In this document: piece by piece, positions 9,383-17,551 of the stretch
How positions within the stretch are numbered: position 1 is the stretch's first letter
Layout: the number at the start of each line of letters is the position of its first letter
The notes under the pieces: model-generated
The model's input: the letters and a program-made list of their open reading frames with translations, nothing else
Told to the model about the DNA's origin: nothing
Database searches by the model: none
Program-made: the position numbers and the translations under genes
NCBI GenBank assembly: GCA_020401865.1
Contig: JADCAS010000003.1
Coordinates: forward strand, 77,000 to 140,999
DNA length: 64,000 bases
Direction: 5' to 3'
From: Phenylobacterium sp.
GTDB taxonomy: Bacteria > Pseudomonadota > Alphaproteobacteria > Caulobacterales > Caulobacteraceae

Positions 9383-10378
9383 TCAGGGCGCGCCGTGCGC
9401 CCTGGCGGCCGCCGCCAGCTCCTCGGCCATCTGCACCCTCAGCCGCTCCGGGGCGAGAATCCGGATCTTGTCGCCCCAGGTGAACAGGTGCCAGGCAAGC
9501 TCACGCATGCCGGCGGCCCGGAACCGGGCGATCACCGAGCCGTCGGCCTGTCGCTCCAGGGCTTGGGTGGCATGAAAACGCCAGCCGAGGGCCTCCTCGG
9601 CGCCATGGGGCAGGATGTGCAGCACCACCTCCTCCACAGCGTCCTGGTAGATGCCGAAGCTGCGCGCGGCGTAGGCGGCGAGGGAAAAGTCCGCCGGGCG
9701 GCTCGCCGGGAGCGGAACCACGCGGACATCCCGGATCCGGTCCAACCGCCAGTTGCGGGGCTCGCCCGGACTGGACCCGGACTCGGCGGCGACCAGGTAG
9801 TTGGACCGGCCGAACAGCAGGCCGTAGGGCGTGACCTCCCGCTCCCGCCCCGGGGTCGAGCCGCCGTCGTAGAGGAACCGGAGCCTCTGGAGGGATACGA
9901 TGGCCTCGCGGACGGCGCCCAGCACGGCCTCGTCCTCGAAGGGACGCGGCCCGGGATGAACGGCCATGGTCTCGGCCTCCAGCAGGGCCTCCATGTCCGG
10001 CGCCAGGCGACGACGCACGCCGGCCCGGATGGCGGACAGGACCTTGGACTCCAGGGCGGAGAGGGCGGCGGCCCGGGCCGTGGCGCCGGACTGGCGGTAA
10101 TGCTCCGCGGCGGCTCTCAGGGCGGCGAATTCCTCGGCGGTCGGGGCCTGGAAGATGCCGTCCAGGCCAGAGGGAATCCGGAACCGGACCGTCGGCGGGT
10201 CGGCGATCTCCTCCATCTGCGGGAAGGCCTCGCGGACGGCGTCGCGCATGCGCTCCACCGTCCGGCGGGAGACCTGCATGACCGCTGACATCTCATCGAG
10301 AGTCAGGCCCTCGGCCGAGGCCGCCAGCCGCCTCGCCAGTTCCAGAAGCCGCGCCGCCTTCTCGTGTCTCACACCCAC
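9383..10378 (-). CDS. WYL-domain transcriptional regulator (YafY family)
   Basis: This 331-residue regulator has an N-terminal winged-helix/helix-turn-helix (about residues 5-60, including TLDEMSAVMQVSRRTVERM). A central WYL ligand-sensing domain (about 145-225) and a C-terminal WCX extension follow. The start is a GTG at 10378 preceded on the minus strand by a G-run that can serve as ribosome binding site. A second GTG two codons later is also possible. It converges on the molybdenum hydroxylase and diverges from the small gene at 10482. It may control either neighbour or itself. The ligand is unknown; WYL proteins respond to nucleic-acid or nucleotide signals in some systems. Confidence 0.88.
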   Translation of the reverse strand: MGVRHEKAARLLELARRLAASAEGLTLDEMSAVMQVSRRTVERMRDAVREAFPQMEEIADPPTVRFRIPSGLDGIFQAPTAEEFAALRAAAEHYRQSGATARAAALSALESKVLSAIRAGVRRRLAPDMEALLEAETMAVHPGPRPFEDEAVLGAVREAIVSLQRLRFLYDGGSTPGREREVTPYGLLFGRSNYLVAAESGSSPGEPRNWRLDRIRDVRVVPLPASRPADFSLAAYAARSFGIYQDAVEEVVLHILPHGAEEALGWRFHATQALERQADGSVIARFRAAGMRELAWHLFTWGDKIRILAPERLRVQMAEELAAAARAHGAP

Positions 10379-10481
10379 CCCCCAAAATGAGAACAGATAG
10401 AAAACCTACGACCGTTTCTGGCGCAGTGCTAGCGCAATCTGACCTCATCGCAAGGCGCGAGCCCCAGGAAAGGTCCTCACG
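10379..10481. promoter_or_regulatory. divergent intergenic region between WYL regulator and small unknown gene
   Basis: This 103-base region must hold promoters for both directions. It has an AGAAA/TTTCT inverted pair (10399-10403 and 10415-10419), which could be an operator for the WYL regulator. That assignment is speculative. Confidence 0.3.
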
Positions 10482-10871
10482 ATGCAGAATGTCCAGTCGA
10501 TCCGCACCGCCCGTCCCGACGCCTTCCTTCGCTTTGACGCGCGTCGCCCCCTGCGACCCGCCACCCCGGAGATGATCGAGGCGGTGATCCGCCACGCCGA
10601 CCGGGCCGAGCGCCTCGCGGGAGGTCGCCTGCGACTGAGGCTTTCGGAAGCCATGGCGCAGGACCTGGTGCGCCAGGGCCGGCTGAATTCGCCCGACCTG
10701 CGCCTCTGCGACCTGACCGTCGTCTGGGACGAGGTCCAGGGCGAGGTCGTCCTGGTGCGCGACGACGCCCGGCTGAGGGAGGCTTCCGCCCGCTGGGCCG
10801 AATGGGACGCCCTTTGGGACGAGGCCAGCTACACTCCCGCGCCCGACGCCCCGGCGGCCCTGGCCGCCTGA
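10482..10871 (+). CDS. conserved-looking hypothetical protein, 129 aa
   Basis: The protein is soluble, rich in Arg, Asp and Ala, and has no signal peptide or membrane segment. A central helix-like part (EMIEAVIRHADRAERLAGG) is followed by a strand-rich stretch (LRLCDLTVVWDEVQGEVVLV) and an acidic/aromatic tail (WAEWDALWDEASY). An AGGAAAGG ribosome binding site lies about ten bases before the ATG. It is divergent from the WYL regulator, so the regulator may control it. I do not recognise the family. Codon use matches neighbouring genes, which supports it being a real gene. Confidence 0.65.
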   Translation: MQNVQSIRTARPDAFLRFDARRPLRPATPEMIEAVIRHADRAERLAGGRLRLRLSEAMAQDLVRQGRLNSPDLRLCDLTVVWDEVQGEVVLVRDDARLREASARWAEWDALWDEASYTPAPDAPAALAA

Positions 10872-10878
10872 GCCGGAT

Positions 10879-11829
10879 TCAGATGCGCACGGTCGAGAAG
10901 CGTGAGGCGAGCCCGTTCATGATCGACTCGAACTCGGCCACCATCTCCGAGATGATCTCGGCGACCGGCTTCACGGACTCGATACGGCCCGCTACCTGGC
11001 CGGAGAGAGCGATGGAGGCCTCCATGTCACCGCCGAAGTAAAGTTCCTGCGAGCGCCGGAACTCCGGCGCCACACCATTCTCGCCCGGCTCCTTCTCAAG
11101 GAGCGTCGTCTTCTCCGTCCTCAGGGCGCGGCAGGCGGGTCCCGGTCCGAAGCGGTTAAGGAAAACGGTGTCGGTCTCCTTGGCCTGGACGATGGCGGAC
11201 TTCCAGTTCTGGTGAACCGGGCTCTCGGCCGCCGAAACCATTCGGGTGCCCATCTGCACGCCCTCGGCGCCCAGGGCGAAGGCGGCGGCCATGCCGCGGC
11301 CGTCAGAGATTCCGCCTGCCGCCACGATGGGGACGTCAAGCTTGGAGCAGACGAGGGGCAGGAGGACCATGGTGGAGACCTCGCGGGAGCTCTTGAAACC
11401 GCCGCCCTCTCCGCCCTCGACCACCAGCCCGTCCACGCCGGCCTCGATGGCCTTGATGGCCGCCGCCAGGGACGGAACGACGTGGAAGACCGTCAGGCCC
11501 GCTTCCTTGAGGGCCGCGCAGTACCGGTTCGGGTCGCCTGCGGAGGTGGTGACGAACTTCACGCCCTGGTCGACCACGAAGGAGACGATGTCCGGGTCCC
11601 GGACATAGGCCTGGGCGATATTCACTCCGAAGGGCTTGTCAGTCAGCCCCTTCATCTTCTGGATCTCCTCGCGGACAGCGGGAAGGTCGCCGGAAGAGGT
11701 CTCGATGATTCCCATTCCGCCGGCGTTCGACACGGCGGAGGCCAGGGCGGACCGGGCGATCCAGCCCATCGGCGCCTGGATGATGGGGTAGCGGATGCCG
11801 AGCATGTCGGTGATGCGGGTCTTGATCAT
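10879..11829 (-). CDS. nitronate monooxygenase / 2-nitropropane dioxygenase-like flavoprotein
   Basis: This 316-residue FMN-binding TIM-barrel enzyme belongs to the nitronate monooxygenase and enoyl-ACP reductase II (FabK-like) superfamily. The N-terminus YPIIQAPMGWIA and the phosphate-binding segments EGGEGGGF and VAAGGISDGRGMA are typical. The family oxidises propionate 3-nitronate and related compounds, but many members have unknown substrates. It converges on the 129-residue gene (7 bases apart) and lies 75 bases downstream of the formaldehyde dehydrogenase gene on the same strand. The assignment is good at family level only. Confidence 0.88.
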   Translation of the reverse strand: MIKTRITDMLGIRYPIIQAPMGWIARSALASAVSNAGGMGIIETSSGDLPAVREEIQKMKGLTDKPFGVNIAQAYVRDPDIVSFVVDQGVKFVTTSAGDPNRYCAALKEAGLTVFHVVPSLAAAIKAIEAGVDGLVVEGGEGGGFKSSREVSTMVLLPLVCSKLDVPIVAAGGISDGRGMAAAFALGAEGVQMGTRMVSAAESPVHQNWKSAIVQAKETDTVFLNRFGPGPACRALRTEKTTLLEKEPGENGVAPEFRRSQELYFGGDMEASIALSGQVAGRIESVKPVAEIISEMVAEFESIMNGLASRFSTVRI

Positions 11830-11904
11830 GAACGTTTCCCCCGGGGGATCAGGGGCCCCTCTTGTGGATGGTCTCGAGTGAAGTTCCTGCAGGCGGTTTT
11901 CCGC

Positions 11905-13014
11905 CTAGAAGACGACGACGCTGCGGATGCTCTCCCCAGCATGCATCAGGTCGAAGGCCTCGTTGATGCGCTCGAGCGGCAGGACGTGTGTGATCATGGG
12001 GTCGATCTGGATCTTTCCCTCCATGTACCAGTCCACGATCTTAGGTACATCCGTCCGGCCCCGGGCGCCGCCGAAGGCCGTGCCCTTCCAGACCCGGCCC
12101 GTGACCAGCTGGAAGGGCCGGGTGGAGATTTCGCGCCCGGCCTCGGCCACGCCGATGATGATACTCTCGCCCCAGCCGCGATGGCAGGCCTCCAGGGCCT
12201 GGCGCATCACATCCGTGTTTCCGGTGCAGTCAAAGGTGTAGTCGGCGCCGCCATCGGTGAGGGCCACGAGATATTGAACCAGGTCGCCGTCCACCTCGCG
12301 GGGATTGACGAAGTCGGTCATGCCGAACCGGCGCCCCCAGGCCTCCCGGGCGGGATTGATGTCGACCCCGATGATCCTGCCGGCGCCGACCAGTCGCGCG
12401 CCTTGGATGACATTCAGGCCGATCCCGCCAAGGCCGAAGACGATGACGTTGGCGCCCGGCTCGACCCCTGCCGTATTCACCACGGCGCCGACCCCCGTGG
12501 TCACGCCGCAACCAATGTAGCAGGCCTTGTCGAAGGGCGCGTCCGGCCGGATCTTCGCCACAGCGATCTCTGGCAGGACGGTGTGGTTGGCGAAGGTCGA
12601 GCAACCCATGTAGTGGGCGATCGCCTGGCCCTTGTAGGAGAACCGGCTCGTACCGTCGGGCATCAGGCCCTTGCCCTGTGTGGCGCGTATGGCGGTGCAC
12701 AGGTTGGTCTTCCGCGACAGGCAGCTTTTGCACTGACGGCATTCCGGCGTGTAGAGCGGAATGACATGGTCGCCCGGCTGAACGCTGGCGACCCCGGCCC
12801 CGACCTCCAGAACGACACCGGCGCCTTCATGGCCCAGGATGGAGGGGAATACCCCCTCAGAGTCGAGGCCGTCCAGGGTGTAGGCGTCCGTATGACAGAC
12901 GCCGGTGGCCTTGATCTCCACCAGAACCTCGCCGGCGCGGGGTCCCTGAAGGTCGACCTCGACGATCTCCAGTGGGCGCTTGGCCTCGAAGGCGACGGCG
13001 GCGCGGGTCTTCAT
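11905..13014 (-). CDS. frmA: S-(hydroxymethyl)glutathione dehydrogenase / class III alcohol dehydrogenase
   Basis: This 369-residue zinc enzyme oxidises S-hydroxymethylglutathione, formed from formaldehyde and glutathione, with NAD+. It also reduces S-nitrosoglutathione. The catalytic zinc ligands are Cys40, His62 with Glu63, and Cys169. The structural zinc is held by Cys92, Cys95, Cys98 and Cys106. The Rossmann motif is GLGGIG at 194-199. Length and motifs match class III ADH closely. The usual partner S-formylglutathione hydrolase is not adjacent. It could detoxify formaldehyde from demethylation reactions, such as those of the P450 nearby, but that is context only. Confidence 0.93.
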   Translation of the reverse strand: MKTRAAVAFEAKRPLEIVEVDLQGPRAGEVLVEIKATGVCHTDAYTLDGLDSEGVFPSILGHEGAGVVLEVGAGVASVQPGDHVIPLYTPECRQCKSCLSRKTNLCTAIRATQGKGLMPDGTSRFSYKGQAIAHYMGCSTFANHTVLPEIAVAKIRPDAPFDKACYIGCGVTTGVGAVVNTAGVEPGANVIVFGLGGIGLNVIQGARLVGAGRIIGVDINPAREAWGRRFGMTDFVNPREVDGDLVQYLVALTDGGADYTFDCTGNTDVMRQALEACHRGWGESIIIGVAEAGREISTRPFQLVTGRVWKGTAFGGARGRTDVPKIVDWYMEGKIQIDPMITHVLPLERINEAFDLMHAGESIRSVVVF

Positions 13015-13077
13015 AGCAATCCTCCGGCAGGGGGGCCCTGATCTTGGCAGGCCCGGTCCTGACGGTCCACCCGTCGG

Positions 13078-13575
13078 TCAGCCCCGGGCGGCCTTACGGC
13101 TGACCTTCTGAAGGCCGGAGAGGATGGCGGCCGTCCCCTCGGGATCCCGTGCGCCTTCAGTCCGGAGCAGCAGCTGGAAGGTGCTCAGATGAACCTGAAC
13201 CGACTTATCCCCCCATTCCCCGGAGGTCCGGTAGTAGTCGAGCAGATCAGCGAGGCTCACCAGCATGCTGTCGATCGCCCGGTCCTTGCCGACAGTCGGC
13301 AAGCCGATAGCACCGTTGATCAGGTCATAGAAGGCGTTGACGAGCAGTGGGTTGAACTTGCCCTCGGCGCGGCTGTAGTAGTCCCCAGCCTTCTCCAGGA
13401 CGCGCTGGAGTTCCTTCATGCTTTCGCCACGCAGGGACTGAAGGCCCTTCTCGGCGTCTTCAAGGGCCTGCCCGACATTCTTGCCGCCCGGCATCCGGAT
13501 CAGACGTCCAAGCGGGATGTCGGGCGTGTGGATACGGGCGGAGTCGTTCATTGGACCTGTTCCATTTCCCATCAT
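13078..13575 (-). CDS. hypothetical protein downstream of a response regulator (possible CheE-like)
   Basis: This soluble, mostly helical protein has up to 165 residues. It has no signal peptide or known motif. It contains an EDAEKGLQSLRGESMKELQ helix and a C-terminal QVHLSTFQLLLR helix. The start may be the first ATG (13575) or the ATG at 13551, which is preceded by GGAACAGG. It lies 36 bases downstream of a CheY-like regulator on the same strand. The cheYIII-cheE order in Caulobacter chemotaxis loci is similar, and on that basis a CheE-like protein is possible. I cannot confirm it from sequence and no other che genes are present. Confidence 0.7.
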   Translation of the reverse strand: MMGNGTGPMNDSARIHTPDIPLGRLIRMPGGKNVGQALEDAEKGLQSLRGESMKELQRVLEKAGDYYSRAEGKFNPLLVNAFYDLINGAIGLPTVGKDRAIDSMLVSLADLLDYYRTSGEWGDKSVQVHLSTFQLLLRTEGARDPEGTAAILSGLQKVSRKAARG

Positions 13576-13611
13576 TTGACTACGAAGCTATCCAGTCGGC
13601 TGTCTAAAAGC

Positions 13612-14148
13612 CTAACCGGGAACAGAAACCCCATCTTGCCGCCGACGCCCGACAGAAACCCCTGCGGGCAGGTCAGAGACCTTAAAGCGTCTGTCAGGGC
13701 CTGCATAGCTGTCACACTCGACAAAGCGTCGACCGGCCCGGGCAACCCAGACAATGCGGTCAAGCATCGCCCTCGGCGTCAGCGGCTTCGCCATCAGGAT
13801 GTGGGCGCCGCAGTCCCTGGCCCTGGCGATGGCTGAAGCGGGGGTATGGGCAGCAGTGAGAATTACCGGGACGTAGCAGTTCGGGCGAAGACCGGACCGG
13901 CGAAGCCAACGGACAAAGTCGTAGCCGGCGCCGGACCGGCCCATGGCGTCGATAATCAGAAGGTCGAGGTCCGTCTCCTGGACCACCTTCTCGGCCTTTT
14001 CCACTGTATCGCAGCGATAAATCTTGCGGGCGCCGAACCCGTTAAGAATCTGGACCAGGATCGACATGCCGAGGGAAGTCTCCTCGAGCAACAGCACGGA
14101 GACCTGCGCGAGATTGAACCTCGCTCGCGAGTCCGTGGAAAATCCCAT
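13612..14148 (-). CDS. response regulator receiver-domain protein
   Basis: This protein of about 178 residues has a single CheY-like receiver domain (about 12-135) and a short basic tail, with no DNA-binding domain. The phospho-acceptor is the Asp in LLIIDAMG, the switch Thr lies in VILTAAH, and the conserved Lys is in LMAKPLTP. The tail has the YAGPDRRF motif often seen in Caulobacterales single-domain regulators. The ATG at 14148 has GGAG six bases before it. An in-frame GTG at 14199 would add 17 residues. It is probably cotranscribed with the unknown protein at 13078. The cognate kinase is not in the window. Confidence 0.88.
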   Translation of the reverse strand: MGFSTDSRARFNLAQVSVLLLEETSLGMSILVQILNGFGARKIYRCDTVEKAEKVVQETDLDLLIIDAMGRSGAGYDFVRWLRRSGLRPNCYVPVILTAAHTPASAIARARDCGAHILMAKPLTPRAMLDRIVWVARAGRRFVECDSYAGPDRRFKVSDLPAGVSVGRRRQDGVSVPG

Positions 14149-14335
14149 CTCTGCTCCGACCGCGTTGCTGGCCCCCCCGGCCGGTACGTCATTGCGCACA
14201 AGCCTTTGAGGACCGATGGGGGGTTCTCCTATGAATTCACATCAGACTCAACCCTGGGCCGTAACGACCCCTCGAAACAGAAGACAGGCCCGGGGCGGGT
14301 AAAGGTCCCCGAGGCGCTGACCTTCAAGATTGGAT

Positions 14336-14362
14336 CATGCTGCGCAGCATTGCTGCAGCATG
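14336..14362. repeat. tandem palindromes upstream of the response regulator
   Basis: A perfect 14-bp palindrome (ATGCTGCGCAGCAT, 14337-14350) is followed directly by a perfect 10-bp palindrome (TGCTGCAGCA, 14351-14360). CATGCTGC and GCAGCATG also pair across the whole unit. It lies about 190 bases upstream of the regulator start and just downstream of the thiolase stop. It could be an operator or part of a transcript terminator. Confidence 0.45.
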
Positions 14363-14385
14363 AATGCGGTAAAATATTGAAAAAA

Positions 14386-15525
14386 CTAACTTCTGTTGGT
14401 GAAGACAATCGTCCCTGATGCGGCGAACATACCCCCAACCCCGTGGGCGATGCTGATCCTTGCATCCTTCACCTGAGCGGCGGCCGTTCCCCGCATCTGC
14501 CGCACGCTCTCCTGCAGTGCGTACATGCCGTACATGCCCGAGTGCATGTAGGACAGACCGCCGCCGTTGGTGTTGAGGGGCAGCTTGCCGCCGATGGCGG
14601 TGTTGCGTTCGCGGATGAAGTCCTTGGCCTCGCCCGGCTTGCAGAAGCCGAGGTCCTCCAGGCCGTAGAGGGGCAGGTGAGCAAAGGCGTCGTAGATCAT
14701 CAGGTGATCGACGTCGGCATGGGTGATGCCCGCCTCGTCAAAGGCCTTCTTGCCGGAAATCTTGAAGGCGGTGGAAGAGGTGAAGTCATACATCTGAGAG
14801 ACCATGGGGGTCTCGACGCTTTCCCCCGTACCCAGGACGTAGACGGGCTTCTGCGGGAAGTCCCTGGCCCGGTCAGCGCTGGTCAGGATGAGGGCGCCGC
14901 CGCCATCGGTGACGAGGCAGCACATGAGCATCCGGAAGGGCCAGGCGATCATTGGAGAGTTCAGGACGTCATCGACCGTGATCGGGTCCTTGAAGCTGGC
15001 CCGGGGATTGAGGGCCGCCCACTCGCGCTGGACCACGGCCACGTTGGCCAGATCCTCCTCGGTCACGCCGTAGGTCTTCATGTAGCGGAGCACCGGGACG
15101 GTGAACATGGTCGGCGGACTGGTGACGCCGTAGGGCATCTCGAACTGGCCCATCAGGCTGGACGGCGCGCGGCCGAAACCGCCGGCGCCCACCCGGCTGC
15201 GGCCGGATTCCCCGTGGGTGATCAGGATGGTCTTGGCCAGGCCCGCATTGATGGCCGCCGCCGCATGCCGGACATGCAGCATGAAGGAGCAGCCGCCCAC
15301 GCTGGTGCCGTCGGCGTAGGTCGGCTTGATTCCCAGATAGTGGGCCAACTCCACCGGGCTGATCCCGGCGGTGGCCACGCCGTCGATGTCCGAGGGCTTG
15401 AGGCCGGCGTCCGCCATGGCGTTCAGAGCCGCGTCCGCGTGGAGGCCGATCACGGAAACGTCCGGGATCTTGCCCATCTTGGTGGTCTCGGCGGCGCCGA
15501 CGACCGCAACAGAATTCTGTTTCAT
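14386..15525 (-). CDS. thiolase-family acyl-CoA acetyltransferase (SCP-x/lipid-transfer type)
   Basis: This 379-residue thiolase-like protein belongs to the group that pairs with DUF35 proteins and acts in beta-oxidation of bulky acyl-CoAs such as sterol or isoprenoid side chains. The candidate nucleophile is Cys79 (SVGGCS). NTNGGGLSYMHSG and a C-terminal HGVGG segment mark the fold. The second catalytic Cys of classical thiolases is replaced by Gly in that last motif, as in SCP-x-like members. It starts 14 bases after the DUF35 gene on the same strand. The ATG at 15525 gives the standard MKQNSVAVVG N-terminus. Confidence 0.9.
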   Translation of the reverse strand: MKQNSVAVVGAAETTKMGKIPDVSVIGLHADAALNAMADAGLKPSDIDGVATAGISPVELAHYLGIKPTYADGTSVGGCSFMLHVRHAAAAINAGLAKTILITHGESGRSRVGAGGFGRAPSSLMGQFEMPYGVTSPPTMFTVPVLRYMKTYGVTEEDLANVAVVQREWAALNPRASFKDPITVDDVLNSPMIAWPFRMLMCCLVTDGGGALILTSADRARDFPQKPVYVLGTGESVETPMVSQMYDFTSSTAFKISGKKAFDEAGITHADVDHLMIYDAFAHLPLYGLEDLGFCKPGEAKDFIRERNTAIGGKLPLNTNGGGLSYMHSGMYGMYALQESVRQMRGTAAAQVKDARISIAHGVGGMFAASGTIVFTNRS

Positions 15526-15539
15526 GGCCAGGTTCCGCC

Positions 15540-15944
15540 TCAGGACTGCGCTGGCTCGAAGAGCGGCAGGGAGATATCGTCGGTCTGCTTCTCGAAGCGG
15601 ACCTTCACGGGCATGTCGAGAACCAGGGCCTCGGGAGTCTGCGGGCAGCCGACGATGTTGGTCATCATTGTCGGACCTTCGTCGAGCTTCACGACGGCGA
15701 TGGCGTAGGGCTCGGTTCCCATGTCCTGGCGGGGACGGTGGTTGATGACGTAGGACCAGAGCACGCCGCGGCCGCTGGCCGCGTAGACCTCGACCTTGCG
15801 CGAGGCGCAGGACGGGCAGAAGGCCCGGGGCGGGAAGTAGGTATGATTGCAATCGGTGCAGCGCTGCAGGCGAAGTTCGCCGTCGCGGCACCCGTCCCAG
15901 AAATGCCGGGTCTCCGGCGTCGGCTCGGGCAGGATGCGGGCCAT
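15540..15944 (-). CDS. Zn-ribbon OB-fold protein (DUF35), thiolase partner
   Basis: This 134-residue DUF35 protein has a rubredoxin-like zinc ribbon with Cys29, Cys32, Cys43 and Cys46, followed by an OB fold that in characterised cases binds acyl-CoA. DUF35 proteins form complexes with the adjacent SCP-x-type thiolase or aldolase and are needed for its activity or for channelling. Here it is translated 14 bases ahead of the thiolase, consistent with a stoichiometric pair. Acyl-CoA chain shortening is the likely pathway, with substrate unknown. Confidence 0.9.
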   Translation of the reverse strand: MARILPEPTPETRHFWDGCRDGELRLQRCTDCNHTYFPPRAFCPSCASRKVEVYAASGRGVLWSYVINHRPRQDMGTEPYAIAVVKLDEGPTMMTNIVGCPQTPEALVLDMPVKVRFEKQTDDISLPLFEPAQS

Positions 15945-16093
15945 CAGGAAATCGTCCCCTTACGTCTTGGGCCAGTATGGGCGGCCGGTATTGGCGTGAA
16001 GCGCCCGCGCGAGGGCGGGCCCCCGCGAAATGGCGGGGCGCACAAGAAAGCCCAGCGGCGGCGGGTTGTCGATAGCGCCAGGTCTGATCCTGA

Positions 16094-16522
16094 TCAGGCC
16101 AGAGCGGCGGACATCTGGCGCCGCTCGGTGGACAGGCGCAACTCCTCCCAGATTCGGGTCTCCAGCGCCCGGGCGTCCGGGGCGTCGTCACCCTCCACGG
16201 CGGCGTGCAGTTCGATCAGTGCGGACCGGAGGCGGGCGTTGGCGGCAGCGAGGACCGAGACCCGCAGGTCATCATCAATGCCCTGGGAAAGCCAGGCGTT
16301 ACGGCCGGCGCGGTCGCCGGCGTCAGACAGCAGGGCGCGCAGGGCCTTGTTCTCTTCCACGAGGCGCTGGGCCGCGCCATCCCAGGCTTCGGCCGCCATG
16401 CCCAGCAGGGCGGCGGAGAGACTGAGGGCCCCTGCGCGCTCGGCGGGATCCACATCGGGAACGGCGTTGCGGGCGACGAGGCCGGCGAGTTCGGCGAGGA
16501 CGGCGGGGATATCGGGCTTCAC
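16094..16522 (-). CDS. DUF6285 domain-containing protein
   Basis: This 142-residue helical, Ala/Arg/Glu-rich protein starts at a GTG (16522) that overlaps the phosphotransferase stop (GTGA). It begins with KPDIPAVLAELAGLVARN and has a C-terminal RLSTERRQMSAALA. Small proteins of this type routinely follow phosphotransferase-family genes in lipid or xenobiotic degradation loci. Function is unknown; it may be a partner of the kinase-like protein. No catalytic motif is visible. Confidence 0.75.
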   Translation of the reverse strand: MKPDIPAVLAELAGLVARNAVPDVDPAERAGALSLSAALLGMAAEAWDGAAQRLVEENKALRALLSDAGDRAGRNAWLSQGIDDDLRVSVLAAANARLRSALIELHAAVEGDDAPDARALETRIWEELRLSTERRQMSAALA

Positions 16523-17547
16523 AGGCGATCCATGACTTTGAGGATGGCGCGGTCCTGGGGGTTCTGCATGCCCCAGGCGGGCAGGACCATTATGGGCTCG
16601 CGGTTGCCGCCGTCGATCCAGGCCCGGGCTGAGGAGATCCAGATCGCCTGGCCCTTCACGCAGTTGAAGAGAGTCCACCAGTGCACGGCGGCGGGGTCGG
16701 CCTTCAAGCCACTGGCCGCCTCCCAATGGGCGATGGCGACGGCGTCGGGGACCAGGCCGCCAGCCAGGTTGCGCTTGAAGTTCCAGACGGGATTGAGGCT
16801 CCAGCCCAGGTCCTCAAGGGGATCGCCCAGGTGGGCCATCTCCCAGTCCAGGACCCCGTGGATGCCGCCCTGGCGGTCGTAGAGAAAGTTACCGGTCCGG
16901 AAGTCCCCGTGCACCACGCCGATCTTCTGGGCGGGCGCCGGCGGATGGGCGCGCAGCCAGCGGATCGCCGCCCGTGTGATGGGCAGGGGCTCAGCCTGGT
17001 CCTCGTCCAGGACCTGCTCCCACATATCAAGCTCGCGCGCCCAGCAGCCAACCGGATCCGGCGGCGGCATGACCCGGTCCAGCCCCAAGGCAAAGGGATC
17101 GGCGCGGGCGATTTCACCCAGTATGGTCCACTTGTTCCGCGCCAGGCTCTCGTGTGAGGCGAGATAGGGTTCTGTCCACAAGAGCGCCGGAGCCGCTTCG
17201 AAACCTGTGATCTCCTCCGCCACGGAAAACGGAAGATCGAGGGCTTCCGTCCCCTCCTCCAGCCAAATCATCTCCGGCACCGGGACCCTGGACCCGAAGA
17301 AGGCGCGATAGGCCTCGAACTCCACCCGGCGCTCGGTATCGATCAGGCTGGCCGGTGGATCCCGGCGCAGGATCATCCGGCGCTCTCGGGGTGCGCCAGC
17401 TTCGGTCCAGGTCAGCCGGAAACGGAAGGTCTGCCGCGAGGCGCCGCCGGAAATCCGGGACAGGTCCCGGACCTCGACATCCCGCGCTCCCGGCATGCGG
17501 CTGGCGGCATAGGCCGCCAGACGGGGCGCGAGGTCCGCCGAGGCCAA
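16519..17547 (-). CDS. phosphotransferase family protein (aminoglycoside-phosphotransferase fold)
   Basis: This 342-residue kinase-like protein shows the HGDFRTGNFLYD catalytic loop and the LDWEMAHLGDP metal-binding segment. It is related to acyl-CoA-dehydrogenase-associated (ACAD10/FadE36-like) phosphotransferases, which are proposed to phosphorylate hydroxylated acyl intermediates. The start appears to be a TTG at 17547, five bases after the P450 stop, with TTGAGG upstream. Starting at a later ATG would remove the N-terminal helix. It overlaps the DUF6285 gene by 4 bp. P450, kinase and DUF6285 read as one transcription unit, suggesting hydroxylation followed by activation. Confidence 0.87.
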   Translation of the reverse strand: MASADLAPRLAAYAASRMPGARDVEVRDLSRISGGASRQTFRFRLTWTEAGAPRERRMILRRDPPASLIDTERRVEFEAYRAFFGSRVPVPEMIWLEEGTEALDLPFSVAEEITGFEAAPALLWTEPYLASHESLARNKWTILGEIARADPFALGLDRVMPPPDPVGCWARELDMWEQVLDEDQAEPLPITRAAIRWLRAHPPAPAQKIGVVHGDFRTGNFLYDRQGGIHGVLDWEMAHLGDPLEDLGWSLNPVWNFKRNLAGGLVPDAVAIAHWEAASGLKADPAAVHWWTLFNCVKGQAIWISSARAWIDGGNREPIMVLPAWGMQNPQDRAILKVMDRL

Positions 17548-17551
17548 GGCC

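Noticed and set aside
16003-16020. A terminator after the DUF6285 gene
   Set aside because: GCCCGC/GCGGGC can pair, but there is no T-run after it on the minus strand and such short GC pairs are common in this sequence.
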